From positions 61,559,225 to 61,623,224 of the forward strand of contig NC_044282.2 in assembly GCF_004027225.2 (NCBI RefSeq): a stretch of 64,000 nucleotides of DNA, written 5' to 3'. The stretch's first letter is position 1, and every line of letters begins with the position of its first letter. The DNA comes from Strigops habroptila. Lineage: Eukaryota > Chordata > Aves > Psittaciformes > Psittacidae. Below the pieces are notes generated by a model that searched no databases, was not told the DNA's origin, and saw only the letters and a program-made list of their open reading frames with translations. A program made the position numbers and the translations under genes. Shown here in pieces: positions 1 through 13,748 of the stretch.

Positions 1-2712
1 ACTTTGCCTAAATGTGATCTTTCTGTTTCAGGAACCAACGAATGCAGATGGGTGGTCCTGGTAACAATTTCTATTTGCAAGAAGTGTTAGTTTTTATAAG
101 ACAGCTGAGACTGCTTGGACTTCCTCCTTCCTCTCCATATGCCTCCTGTGATGGGCTTGGGAGAATTCCAAAGTGTCACAGAGAAATAAATATATAGTCC
201 TCCAGACTGTATTTTAGATACTATGAAGTTAAGATGCTATGAAGCACACTTGCCTGGGCAAGCAGGAGACTATGGGGCAGGAGTTCTAAGTCTTGATAAA
301 ATAATATTTTTCATTTAAACAACACATTTATATCTCCTGCAGCTACAGAGACAACCTTCCAAGCACAAACTGAGCATGATCGCTGCTTTGATGCCTGCCA
401 AAAAAAAATGCTCCGGTTGTCACTGTGGGAAGGAGAGAGATACCCATTATGAGAAGTGGAGCATTAGCGATAACAACCTTTTCTTTCCCTCACCTCTGCC
501 ACTGCACACTGATCTGCATGTCAGGGACCCAGGGACTATTTCTACCAACTCAAGGGAGGTCTGTCTCCTTGAAAAATAACAGGAGTGAAGAGTATAAACA
601 ATTCACTGTTGGAGTAGTGCTCAGAAATTTATCTTGCTGAGCAAGGGAGGAAAAGCATTTGGTATAAAGATTTGTTGGAAGACTTGGCTCTAACTTGAGA
701 GCACACAATGGAACCAGTAGCCAGATCAAGTTCTTCAGTGCTCATAAAAAAGGGAATTTCTAAAAATCAGAAACATAAGGGAAAATACAAATTAGGACAC
801 AGCCAAGATTCAATCAGATTTGCTTCACCTTTTCTTTTTTTACTGCCATTAACATACAGAATGACAGTGTCTGCCACATAATAACCAATGTTAATACCCT
901 GCAGAATAAAATTACACAAGTTGGTTTTCTAAAATACAATGAAAGCGACACTGGACATTCCTACTGAAGAGAATTCACTTTTATTTTTCAAAGGCTTGAT
1001 GACTTCTGCTATTTCACTTGTGACTTCACTGACTGTGGTTTTTTACACAGCTGACTTAGCAGAATACCTAAGAGAGCTTAATATTGCACAGCAGTGCAGA
1101 CTGTGTGAACCTCCATGTTATCCACTGGGATGAGGATGGAAGAAGGCTTCTGTTTTCAGAATTCTGACATTCAAGCCAAAGCGCTTCTTGACAGACTAAC
1201 CAAGATAATCTACAATATGCTGACTCCCTTAAAAGTAAATGTGAGCTGTGGCGTTATCATCCTCCTCTTCTGTGGCTGTAAAATTGAGGACAAATCACAG
1301 TTGTCACCTCATGCACTTCACGGTGCAGTTTCACAATGGGCATAAGTTTATCGACCCCTGCCCTCTCCCTGCCACCAGCCTCCCTCGCACTGACTTGGGT
1401 TTAAGATCGATTTAAACTGTCCATGAAACTAACCTCAAAACCACGTGCTGTATTTGGACCATTAGTAGTGTAAAAAGTCAGGGTAAGGTCCTGAATGCTG
1501 GGAATTTAAAGTGTGAGCATCTACATAATCTTTCCTGTAAAATACACCTAGGTTGATCAATTCACTTTTTTCTAAACTTCTTTTTTTTGCTGGTTTATCT
1601 CCTCAATGACCTTACAATAGGTTTGGGCAAACTCGGGTGCCACGACAAGAGGTGCAAAAGGGACATTTTACTGGAGGACAAAGAATGGGGCATAGCTAAG
1701 CTGACCTTACAGCTAGTTACCATCGAATCCTCGGCGCATCCAGTATGTTCATAACGATCTAAAACAGAGTTCAGCTGCCCTGGACTCAGCCAGACTCAGA
1801 AAACATTAAAGGATATGTTCAAGGTAAACCCTCGAGTTTATAGCCTTAGCTCCACAACACAGAAGACAAAGACTTCTTGCTATGGCAGAGAAGAGGTATT
1901 GATGCTGTTAAAACCCAGGAGCATAAACTTTTGCAGACAGAAAGCTGCAAGAGAAAAAGCCCACTAAATGAATTCAGGAAACTCTATTTGCTACTCTGTT
2001 GGCAGCCAGTCTGCTGTCAAAATTCTCTCACAAAATTGTCTTACTAGCCAAAACACTTGGTTTCATGTACGAGAATACAATGGCAGAGTCAGATGTTGTA
2101 ATAAGCTTTCTTCTTGAGCTATGAATATCGGTGTTCTCAAAGAAGGCATTATCATTCAAGAACTCTCATGTCTTACCTGCTACACTAGAACGAACATCTC
2201 CTTGGGCATAGGCTAAATGACTTAATTTTGCTCCTATGAAAGCCCATAATGAATCTAACCTAAATACTTCAGGGAATGATCTTGCAATATCCACTAAGAC
2301 TGTTGTGTTGTAATGTGCTATTATACAGAAAAAAAAGCAAAACTGGTTGTGCCAAATGGTTTTACAGACATGTTTGAAACTTTTCTGGACTCTGCCCAAT
2401 ATTTATTGTCCAAATTGAAAATCAAAGGAATACTCAGCTAATACAATAATGCATCTCTAACAATGGAAAAACTGGGGGTTTTGGTAGATATGGCTTGGAA
2501 AGAAGAAGAGCATGACACTGATCCAATAGAATTATGAACATAAATAATATGATGCAAATTGAGGTAAGAACATAATCTGTTGGATTAACGCTATAAAAAT
2601 CATGCTGAAGAGCAACTAAAATCTATCTGTAAAATGAATGCTAATATTTCAACAGCTGTGTCTTAACTAACATTACAAACCATCTGTTACATCTACATAC
2701 CAGCAAAGCCAT

Positions 2713-2746
2713 ACACACACAGAGACATATTCACACACACACACAC
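2713..2746. repeat. imperfect (CA)n microsatellite
   Basis: The sequence is ACACACACAGAGACATATTC followed by an uninterrupted CA run. Confidence 0.9.
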
Positions 2747-2827
2747 GTCAGCGTTTGGATAGAAGATCTGCATCTTCACAGCTCAAAAGTAAGCATATGA
2801 CCCAGCATAAACACATATATGTATATA

Positions 2828-2970
2828 TGACCTGGCAGTGTGCGCTTGTAGCTCAGAAAGCCAACTGTGTCCTGGGCTGCATCACCAGCAGCGTGACCAG
2901 CAGGTTGAGGGAGTAGAGCCTGTACGGACAGGACAAGGGGGAATGGCTTTAAACTGACAGAGGGGAGATT
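2828..2970 (+). mobile_element. CR1 LINE fragment, internally deleted
   Basis: The fragment starts like the copies at 27.37 and 61.88 kb (GTGTGCGCTTG, CTGGGCTGCATCACCAGCAG). After GGTTGAGGGAGT it jumps several hundred bp to the 3' part (GTACGGACAGGACAAGGGGG). It stops where a minus-strand CR1 begins. Confidence 0.85.
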
Positions 2971-2971
2971 T

Positions 2972-3530
2972 ATAGAATCATAGAACAGTTAGGGTTGGAA
3001 AGGACCTTAAGATCATCTAGTTCCAACCTCCCTGTCATGGGCACGGACATCTCGCACTAAACCATGTCACCCAAGACTCCGTTCAACCTGGCCTTGGAAC
3101 ACCGCCAGGGATGGAGCATTCACCACTTCCTTGGGCAATCCATTCCAGCACCTCATCACCCTCACAGTAAAGAACTTCTTCGTTATATCTAACCTAAACT
3201 TCCCCTGTTTCAGTTTGAACCCATCACCCCTTGTCCTATCACTACAGTCCCTGATGAAAAGTCCCTTTCCAGCATCCTTATAAGCCCCCTTCAGACACTG
3301 GAAGCTGCTCTGAGGTCTCCACGCAGCTTCTCTTCTCCAGGCTGAACAGCCCCAACTTTCTCAGCCTGTCTTTGTACAGGAGGTGCTCCAGCTCTTGATC
3401 ATCCTCATGGCCCTCCTCTAGAGTTGCTCCAACAGCTCCATGTCCTTTTTATGTTGAGGACACCAGAACTGTACACAGTGCTCCAAGTGAGGTGTCACGA
3501 GAGCAGAGCAGAGGGGCAGGATCGCTCCTG
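2972..3530 (-). mobile_element. CR1 LINE 3' end
   Basis: The segment begins with the reversed CR1 tail (ATAGAATCATAGAACAG, GGGTTGGAAAGGACCTTAAG). It runs through the antisense of the CR1 3' region to GGGGCAGGATCGCTCC. Confidence 0.9.
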
Positions 3531-3736
3531 TCTGGATTCTGACAGGAATGACAGGCAGTACACCAACACAAGGCTACATGGCTAAGTCCATTGCTTGGTA
3601 ATGCAACCACCTTATACATATTCAAACATACTCAGAACTCACCTTTAATCCCAAAGATGTCCTATAGATGTTACCCATTTTACAGGCATTTTCTTTCCAC
3701 GATAAACTTTGGCAGCTTTATTGGTAGATATTGCTA

Positions 3737-3960
3737 GAAGAGATCTGAGGAAGAAGTTCTTCCCTGTGAGGGTAGTGAGGCCCTGGCACAGGTTGCCCAG
3801 AGAAGCTGTGGCTGCCCCATCCCTGGCAGTGTTCAAGGCCAGGTTGGATGGGGCTTGGAGCAACCTGCTCTAGTGGAAGGTGTCCCTGCCCATGGCAGGG
3901 GGTTGGAACTGGATGAGCTTTAAGATCCTTCCAATCCAAACCATTCTGTAATTCTATGAT
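3737..3960 (+). mobile_element. CR1 LINE 3' end
   Basis: The sequence runs from GAGATCTGAGGAAGAAGTTC through GGTTGCCCAGAGAAGCTG to the tail CATTCTGTAATTCTATGAT. It continues the CR1 sequence that breaks off at 2970, so it may be the other half of the same copy. Confidence 0.9.
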
Positions 3961-6900
3961 ATCTCACAGAGCAATGTTTAAAATGTATTATCTACTGGCT
4001 TGACAGCTATTTATTTTCTTTCCCTCATGCTTAATTGCCAAGAAGGCCACACTATCAGTCTAGTATACCAAGTTGTCTTTTGGTATAGTTAATTCTAGAA
4101 ATTAACAGGTTGTTTCACATGCATAAAGAACACAGGACAGTTTTCCTGGATGTGTGGCCTCCACTATATAAGCTTTGCAGCCCTGCTGTCCCCTACATGC
4201 ATTCACTAGAGCAGAATCTATCCCAAACCAAGCTGGACCATTTCAATTCAACAGCACCTTCTGCCTCACTTTACAGTTACTCTGCTACAGTTCTTACCAT
4301 GTTTCTTCTCTCTCATTTACCAATTACAGTTTTCAGACTACTTTGATTGTAAAGATTCTCAGGGGATTATTTCTGGGTTTGTGATTATTTTAAGCAATTT
4401 CTAACACAAGAAAAGTAAAGCTGAAGTACTTAGTACTCTTTACAAGCATTAATTGGGTAGAGGTGAGCAGATAATGCTATAATCCAGGTTTTATTTAGGA
4501 AAATGTGTAGATTTACCTCAAAGTTTAACTAAAAAACCAACAGATCTCAGTGATACCAGGGGCTCCATGCAGAATCACCCTGTACTGTTGATCTTACTGA
4601 AAGCAAGTATAATAAAGCTATTGCCAAAATCAAAGGTGACCTGGGGCTTGTTGAATCTTGGGATCAATCTTCTATATTTTGGTATTATATATGAAATTCT
4701 TCCTGTCTGCTGCAGACAAACAATGAGAAAATGAGACTTTGGGGTAAGTTTTTAGTCTTTCAATTTTGGGAGATTTTTCTGTCATTACTTTAATTCTACA
4801 GTGAGTTTATATGTACTGAACAAACCTGACTCCATTTACTGGGATGGCTTTTTTAACTTTTAAAAGAGATTGTCCATCCCAATATTTATTTCTTCTACCC
4901 AATTACAGAATTACAAGAAGGGCACTCAATGAACAGGCCTTGCTACTTCATCAGACAGTAACACAGAACAGAAAAGTGAAGACTGAGAAAATCTCAATTT
5001 AACATATTAAATGAAAACTCATTTCTGCTCTTAATAGAAGCTTTAAGGTAATTAGCTGATGACTTCAATCTTTAACCATTCTTAAAAAACATGTCTGAAC
5101 ACAGCAGCTATAAATTATAATTGAAGATTCATCAGGAGATACTGTCCCTCCCCTTTAGTGCCAAGTTAATGAGGTCACAGATGAACATTGCAGGGGAGGA
5201 TAGGGAAAAAGAATAAAAAATAATTGCAATTGTAGAGCACTTTTCCACGGGACAGAAAGCTGCCACCCGCCTCACAAGCATCCGAATGACCAATTCTGAA
5301 AGTCTCACCAAAACGATCAAATTAAGAATAAAACCAAGCTCCCAAAGTTGATTTTTCTTCCCTACAGTTAATAATTTACCAGATAAATATTTGACAGGAA
5401 TTCCCACAGTGCCTCTGCTTCTTTGTTTCTGCGGCACACTAAAAGCATTGCTTCTCTCAAATACATTAAATATTATTTTGCCCTTAAAGGCCTGGAAGTT
5501 TCTCCCAGTAAGGACAGAAGCTTTTGCCCAGCTCTCTTCTGTATCACTAACATAATTTGGGTAAAAAATTGCTCCCGCAGTACATCCTGCATGTCTTTGA
5601 AACTCTCCAGACAAGTAGGACAAGACCTCACACAATAACAGGATTAATAAGACAGTGGGAGGAGAGAGGGGACACGGATGGAAAGAAACAAGGGAAGACA
5701 AAAAGATTGTGCAGCTACTCTGTGAGGCCCCTACCCAGGATGATAGACCCAAATTCTTTTCTAGTTAAATAGAGTGAAGAGCAGCAAATATCTACAGGTG
5801 CTGTGGAAGAAGTACCTCTTCAAAACCCATCTCAAACAGTATGTGACACAAGCATTGTAAATGTACCCTGTGCGTCAGGTTCTGTATGGAATACACTGCA
5901 AGGGGGTTTGCAATGGAGGATTGGTGCAGAACAGAATCAGTGGGATCAAACTATAAAAGAGCAGGTCAGATAAATACAAAAACTGCATGAAACTGCTTGG
6001 ACATGTAAGCATTTGAAGGTGATGCAAGAGACAAGAAGGGTAAGTGAGTTTTTCCACTGATAGCCTCTGAGTAATTGCCCAATGCTGCAAAATCCCTTTT
6101 ATACATATATATACACGTGTCTAAAAGAGACATGGAGAATGCATTTGAGCAAAGACCAGGTGTGGGGCTATAAGGTAGGGAAGGCAGACAGCGAAGTCTG
6201 ATGTGATAAGCCCCATTTGGTTACCCACAGCAGGGCCCAACCATCAGGCCACTGGAGACCAGCCCAAGGGCACTTCTGCTCTGAAGAACCATCAGAAGGT
6301 CACACAGCAGAGTTAGTCTTCCAGCTCCTTTTGTCTCTAAAACCTGAAAAGCAGCAGGATGGGGTAGTGGACAGGAGTGTACGTACATGCATTTGTTAAT
6401 GTATCTTGGCAAGTTCTGCTCAACAGGTCTTTGCTGATTTCACTCATACTTGGCTCCCACCTAATGGATGAGGACTAACCTAGAGATCAAAAACATGTTC
6501 TTTAATCTGTCCCACTGGCTCCTCTCTGATGGGTACAACAGGTTATGTTGGAGGAATCGGCTACCACTGCAGAAGAATTGTCAGCCACAGATCTATTACA
6601 GGCCTGGCTTCAATTCAACACCCCTCTCTTGAGTCACCTCCATGACCCTGCCTACTAACAGCAACTAGTACAAAGTGGGAGGGGAACCAAAGCCGAGATT
6701 TTAAAAGCCTGGAAGCTTACAATTTCCAGACAAAAGCACCCACCTCCCATTGTGTCAGAAAAAAAGTAACTGATGGATCTGAAGAACTATGTCGTCTTTT
6801 TGTGATACCACTTAATTAAGGTTATTCTGAATAACGGAATAATTTGCCTGTAGTTGGAAAGTAGGACTAAGAAAATGTCTGTGTAATCTTCAGTGTCTCA

Positions 6901-8766
6901 GATGTTTTAGTGTTTTAGCCACAAGATTTTCTAAAGTGCAAGAGGGCAAATCTTCAAATCAGACCATTTAAATGGTGTTTCATCTATATGAGGTAAAAAC
7001 TATTCTTCCTGAAGAACTAGACAATTTCTCATTCAAGAAGCTACAGAGGAAAATCTAAAGACAAAGTGACTTCACTGTTCTTTAACCAATTTGTATTAAA
7101 CTTTAACATTTAACACATCTGTAAAACATTCAGATAAAATGTCCCAAAGGTATTTACTACCACAGGACACAATTTTGTTTCCTTGATGTTTTTTCTTTAT
7201 TACTGACAGTAAGATCAAAACTGAAATCCAAGGTCAAACTTTGTTACTGTGTTCTTCTCTGCAGTTGTATATGCATATTGCATCTACCCATATCAGACCT
7301 TGATGCTACAAAGGTACAATAAGAAACTAGAAAGAATACTCATGAGCAGGGATTCAGCTAATGCAGCATAGATTCATCCACTCCTCCACAGAAAAGGGTG
7401 TAAAGACGTTAGATAACTGACAGTATGATTGAATCATTATGAAGGGAAAATATGTATTGCATCTAAGTTTTCAGAGAAAAATACTAGAAACATGAATGAT
7501 GGGTTTGACCTGTGAGGGGAAGAAAGCTAAATGAGCAGAAATCTCTCGTTGAATTTAAAAAGAAAGATGTTTCTCCTTGCTCAGCACCACAAACATGACA
7601 ACTTTTGTTCTATAAATCAAGAAACATAGAGTATAAACAAGTTTACAAATTGAAAGCAACTTTTAAAAGATAAATTTCAGGTTTCTACAACACACAAAGA
7701 TGAACTCCAAGGAGCTTTCCTCCCTTCCTCGTTCAAATTCAAATGAAGCAGCCCTTTGTGTTTCTCTTCTCTTTTCAAATTTCCTTCCTCGTCTCCATGG
7801 GAACCCCCCGGCTGACAAGCCTCCAAGCAGAGCAAGAGGCCAAGCCGAGCAAGGGGTGTGAAAAGGGGAGAGAGTCAAAGGGCAGAATTTGGCTCGGGAG
7901 AATCAAGATGCCAACCTTTGTCACCCCACAAAGAGGGGGGGTAACCATAGGAACTCACTCTGCAGGGCAGGGGCGGAGAGGAGGAGGGAGCAGCATGGCC
8001 AAAATCACAAGATGGGAAACAAAACACAACGCCTGGACCTACGGTGTGTGGGGGGGGAATCTTACAAATTAAATATAAAATTAAATAAAACTTTAAGAAC
8101 CAAGTACCTAACTTCGCACCAGTTTTAAGACCACGTAATTACATCGTATTAATTTATATGCAAGCAGAGAGAAATTGGGCAGATCTGATTCGCAAGTCTG
8201 ACACATTTAATGTGCTCCTGAAAAGATGCTTAATACTCCCCTTGCCTTTGATGGGCTCTGAAGATGTTTTCTGAATGCCTCACAATAACTGGAAGCCACA
8301 CAGCTTCAAGATTGCTACTGAGCTACAGCTTCAAGCATGCAGTGCCAGTTTACACTAACAGTTCTGCAGATAGTCTTGTCGTTATTGTTGCTGCAAGAGC
8401 AATCTGACAGAGCAGATTTACATACAGAATATTAACAAGGCATCACACTCATATACTTCATAAAGATATAAATGTGGCATAATTTCATTCTTGTAGCTTG
8501 TAAAAGAGACAGCAGGAGGATGAGGCATGAAACAGCTCTGTAAAATCACAAGTGATACATAAAGGAAAAATATAGTCCAGTTGTTCACTGTATCTTCAGC
8601 ACAAAAAGTATGGAACATAAAAACAGCAGGTGGAGCGTTTAAAGAGGAAAAAAAACCACAACAGCAAATTCTTCACATGACACCTTTAACTTAGGTAACT
8701 ATTTGCCACTGTTTTGTGCAAATGCTAAAAGAATGTATGAGTACAGGAAGAAAACTGATGAATTTT

Positions 8767-8983
8767 CATAGAATCACAAAATCCCAGGTTGGAAGGGACC
8801 TCAAGAATCATCTGGTCCAATCTGTCTTGGCAAAGCATGACCTAGACTAGATGTCCCAGCACCCTGTTGGCCAGGGGTTGATAGCATCTTTATCTCTGCT
8901 GGTGATGCCCTTGCTGATGTTCCCCAGCATCCTGCTGGCTTTCTTTGCTGCAGCTGCACACTGTTCACTCCTATTGAGCTTGT
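8767..8983 (-). mobile_element. CR1 LINE 3' end, second subfamily
   Basis: The reversed tail CATAGAATCACAAAATCCC is followed by TTGGCAAAGCATGACCTAGA, then CCAGCATCCTGCTGGC. It matches the antisense of the copy at 18.6-19.4 kb with an internal deletion, and differs from the commoner subfamily. Confidence 0.85.
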
Positions 8984-9059
8984 AATATTTTCGAACAATG
9001 CATCAAAGGTTACTAATGCCAGACCTCATTTCCAAGCCACAGATTGCTGAAGATGGAAG

Positions 9060-9190
9060 AACAGACTGGGTAGATTTCCATGACATATCTGACCTGCTGC
9101 ATGCAGCACCTGCTGCGGGCCACTACCGGGTGGCAGAGTACTGGGCTAAACAGACCTCTGGTCTGACTTTGTATCACTATTCTTAGGTTC
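9060..9190 (+). mobile_element. ancient CR1/L3-like LINE 3' remnant
   Basis: GGGCCACTACCGGGTGGCAG, TACTGGGCTAAACAGACC and TCTGGTCTGACT resemble the 3' end of old amniote CR1/L3 elements (matched from memory). Strongly diverged. Confidence 0.6.
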
Positions 9191-11401
9191 TCACATTTAT
9201 GCATCTCCTCCCCAGTTTCATTTCTACTAGCCTGTCTGTCACACTAAACACGTTCTTTTAAAGAGTATTTTATTGCCTTGCAGGTCCAAAGCATTGCAAG
9301 ATTGAATAATGAATTCGGTTCAAGAGCACTGGGTTCCTCAACCATTTTGCAGCCCACAGGCTGCAGTTTGGTGGTAGATGTAGGACAACCTACACTGGCT
9401 CCGTTTCCTTCAGAAAGTCATAAAACCCTCATGCGTTTCCATCTCTTAATGACCAGGAAACAAAATGGGGGGTAAGGTGGCAGTGCACAGATGAGGCACA
9501 TGTGAATTTAAGATTTGTCCTCTGAATGTTAAAAACGTGCTTTGTTGAATTCTTCTCACACCACAGGACACAGGAGCTTCACAACCACACAAAAAACATC
9601 CCACTGATACAAAAATAATGCAAATCCACAAAAGCCAGCCTTTCTCTAAAATTACCACAAATGTCTCCTGAAACAAAGAAGAAAACAGCAGCCATACCAG
9701 CAAGACAAATGGTAAAATTTATGATAACTGCTCCTTCGTGCTTAAGTTATTACTTCATACTTATTTTCTTCTCAGTCTGTTGTGGCTTTCTTTTCGAATT
9801 CAACTATCCTATAATTGGAACCATGATCACACACTAGAGAAAGCAAGAAAAAACCCACCACTTCCAAGTGACCAGCAAAATAAAAAGTACATCCTAGCCA
9901 AGCCACACAACTTTTAAGTAGTAGACAGTTATTTACATCACTGCCCAGGCTTTGCACAAAAAACACTGGCAAAAGACTGGCAAGTTGAAGGACAGAAAAC
10001 TAAAGAGCTTCCAACCTGTTACGTCAGTTCACAAGTTATACCTGAGATAACTAAAGAATCTTTGTATCAGAAGAGTATAAAGGCGGAAAAGTCTAATTCG
10101 GACTAAACAGAAGTGTTGACTTCATTCTATAACAGACATGCTCAACCTCTGCCTTACAAGGGACAGAATCTAATGCGTATACGTGCAAAATACAAGGTAG
10201 CTGTTTCTGTACCGATACAGCAGAACTATATCCTCTAAGTTACTCATGCTACTAGATATAAAGCTAAGTCTACTCCCTGTACAAATACTAACCTGTATTA
10301 CTACAGCGTTTATATACTTATACAATATAAACATATTTCTTGCCCCACAGCGGCTGCGTCTGAGAGAATCAACTGGCTGATTTTGATCAACGTAACAAAA
10401 AGCATACAATGACAGGAATGAATACGCTTGTAAGGGTAATAGTACATGGCAAGACCAATATCCCCTTAAGGCTCTGGCACAACATTCTTCTGCCTCTGAG
10501 TTTATGCTTGCAGTTATAAAGCTACAGCTGACTATACAGTACATTGTCATTCAACTCTTCAAAAGAAATTCATGCATGTTCCACCTTTGCTGTTAATTCC
10601 TCTTTAAGCCTCCAACAGATGCTACAGAATTAGCCACAGTGCAGAGCTGTCTGCCTTCATGACCCTGAAAACAAGCCCACTGTGAATAGATGTTGATTAA
10701 GATGTAGATCTTTTGCTTTAAACTGAATCATTACATAAAACTAATGTTTCTTTCCTATGCTTTCACTAAACTATTAGACTAAACTTCATTTCCATATTTC
10801 TGGTTGAACCATCATTCGGAATTAATCTTTTATTCAATAAAATATGAACATGGTGACAGAGGTCACCTTCAATGCACAGCCGTTTATGGATTTAACAAAA
10901 AACCCCAAACCCCCCCCTCTCTTCATCTTCTCTCTCACTACTGGTCTTCATTTTGAAAACATTCACATGGCATTTTGTTCTTGTTAATAAACATGAAAGA
11001 CTAGAACAGAGTATCTCTGAAATTATTCTCTGGAGCGCATCTGATGACAGCCAAGTAAAAGAAAGGAAGGGTTTCTAACACTTGCTATCTAGTTCTGCTG
11101 TTTGAGCACTGAGGATCTATCTGCAGAAGTTTCAACCCTTGTGTTCTTTGCATTTGTTTTAGAAAGAAGCACCTTTTTAGTACTTTATTCTTCCACACTG
11201 CTCTGTACTGCACAGCTCTGTAATACCTTTATCTGGCTTCTTGAAGTGCCAGATATGGCCCCTAGAGGAAAAAAAACAGAGACTCCCCACAGTGACTGCT
11301 CACATTAAGCAAGCATCCATTCCACCTCAAATGCCAGTTACAGTTTATATTCCCTTTGATTGTTGAACTAGGATGACCATATGCCCAGATGCGATCACAT
11401 A

Positions 11402-11840
11402 ATCGTAGAATCACAGGATGGTTTGGGTTGGAAAGGACCTTAAAGCTCATCTAGTTCCAACCCCCTGCCACGGGCAGGAACACCTTCCACTAGAGCAGGT
11501 TGCTCCAAGCCCCTGTGTCCAACCTGGCCTTGAACACTGCCAGGGATGGGGCAGCCACAGCTTCTCTGGGCACCCTGTGCCAGGGCCTCAGCACCCTCAC
11601 AGGGAACAACTTCTGCCTAAGATCTCATCTCAATCTCCCCTCTGTCTGTTTAAAGCCATTCCCCCTTGTCCTGTCCCTACAGGCCCTTGTCCAAAGCCCC
11701 TCTCCAGATTTCTTGTTGGCTCCTTTAGGCACTGAAAGATGCTTTAAGGATGCCCCGGAGCCTTCCCTTCTCCAGGCTGAACAAGCCCAGCTCTCTCAGA
11801 CTGTCTCCATAGGAGAGGTGCTCCAGACCTCAGAGCATCT
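11402..11840 (-). mobile_element. CR1 LINE 3' end
   Basis: The reversed tail CGTAGAATCACAGGATGG leads into GGGTTGGAAAGGACCTTAAA and continues to the antisense of the CTCCAGGCTGAACAAGCCCA region. The open frames across it are only antisense reading of CR1. Confidence 0.93.
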
Positions 11841-12046
11841 AGGTCCAGAAATTCATTCAGTTTGCCATTGTAGGTACCTCCACCTTGACGAATACCTTCC
11901 TGAGTAAGTATCTGACAGTCTTGATGGTCAGAATTACAATGCTTTCCGAAACACCACATGCAACAGCAGCCTAAAGGTCCATCTTCTGTGCATCTATTTC
12001 TGGACGTTACTCTTTTTGGGTTCAAAAATCTTGTCTTTGGTGAGGA

Positions 12047-12069
12047 ATTTTTTTTTTTTTTTTTTTTAT
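12047..12069. repeat. poly(T) run
   Basis: About 20 consecutive T residues in FZD3 intron sequence, so A on the FZD3 sense strand. Confidence 0.9.
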
Positions 12070-13716
12070 AGTTGAGTGTAGAGAAGGGGAATATAAAGAT
12101 GTCAAAAAAATAATGCCAGAGTCTTAGCATTTTTTTGTGGGGTAGAGATTCTGGGGCTGGATAAAAGATGTAAATATGCTTAAGTGAAACCAGAGATTCC
12201 TTGAAGAGTGAGAAAAGTTGAATATATCATTTTGAGGGATAATAGGTAGAAATGTTACATGCCAGGAAGAAGCTTCAAGAGATTTCTAATCAAAGACAAG
12301 GCTCTTTCCCTTTCTTCCTTATTTAAACCTCTACCAACTTTAAAGCAGGTGCAAACGTGTAGCTCTGCTTTATCTGCAAACTATTATCTCACATGGCTGC
12401 GCTTCCAGTGCAAAGAGCCTAAATGCTTCAGTAATAATTGGACATGCAATATTCATTCAGAATATCTTGAAGTTCACTGGTCCTTAATGTGAAAAGGATC
12501 AGACTGATGGTCTTAATACGAGATCAACTGAGGCTACGCTGAAGAAACAGCTTCCTCAGAAGCCTCATTCTACAAAACTGTCAGATCATACTATTTTTTG
12601 TGTGGATCTACTTGGGGATGTAACAGCTCTAGTTCTTCCCTAATTGTTCATACCCACTCAGGAGTTCACCTTTGCACAACACTCACTTTACACATCAAGA
12701 CTGAAACCACAAGCTCATGTGTTTCAAACAGACAACCCCCGGGTGCTCCTAAAGCAAGAATTTCTAAGCAGTACCTTATTAAGAACTCCTTTGCTGAGGC
12801 TGTAATCTGCAGAATCATCTTTGCAATTCCCGTTTTGAGACATTCTGGTTTAACAATTAAACAATCTAAAATCTTTACATGGCTATTTCTAAGGGGAAAA
12901 TTCAGACTGGGAATAAGAGAATATAAGTTAATGAAAGAGTAGGCTTTAATTAGCTGCTGCACTGCTTGCATTCTTACGATCACGCACAGTTCCATTGTTC
13001 TGTAGGCATCACAATCTTATACACTAAGGAAAATTAATCCTTACTGCAAATCAGTGTCTAAGATTAGAGTGCTTACAAAACACCAGCTGATTAAAACCTA
13101 CTTTTTCATTGGCTTTGTTTTCTTATACTTCTATGAGTTTTGGATGCAGAACTGAAGAACACAGAAAGGCAAGGAAAAGGGCTGAGATTTAGGAGGGTAT
13201 AGTGCATGGGAAAGGCAAAAGAAGATGGGGGCAGAAAGGAATAAGGATGGAATTAATGAAAAAAAAGTTAAGGCTTTTCCACCCTACATTCTCCCCATTC
13301 TTACTGATCAGTAGGAAAGAAAGATGCTTTCCATTTGTAACCCCCCCACAAAAAAATCCCTTAGAAACAGGAGGAGGAATGGATCAGCACTACCTCCCAG
13401 CTCCAGGGAAGGGAGGAATCACCATCACATAAACCAAGATCAGTGAATGTTGCACACTTCTCCCTGGCCCTTATGGGAACCAAGAATTGAGAGACAACAT
13501 TCCACATTGGGTCCCAATTATCAGAGATTAGTAGTAACATATGCCTGATAGACAAGGTGTTTGAGAACGAGCATTAAAATGAGCCACTGAATACTTGACC
13601 TACATATATAGGAAAAAAGCCTAACTCTTACCCAGATACTAAGACCAGGCTGGGAATAAATATAGCTATGTTGTCTGTTGATGCCATTTTTAAGCACACT
13701 CTGGTTCTTTTCCACT

Positions 13717-13748
13717 TAAAAAAACCAAAAAAAAAAACCCCAAAAAAT
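13717..13748. repeat. A-rich tract with CC interruptions
   Basis: Runs of A separated by CC, with no G or T. Confidence 0.8.

Noticed and set aside
5132..5752. 206-codon open frame on the minus strand in the FZD3 intron
   Set aside because: It begins with TTG, the first ATG is far towards its end, there is no recognisable domain, and it crosses AT-rich intron sequence without splice support.
10170..10550. 126-codon minus-strand frame with many Cys residues
   Set aside because: No homology recognised and no splice or promoter context; consistent with chance.
11418..11907. open frames repeated at 11.4, 17.2, 27.4, 53.4, 56.5, 58.0 and 62.0 kb with near-identical proteins
   Set aside because: All are antisense or out-of-frame readings of CR1 3' ends, not a gene family.
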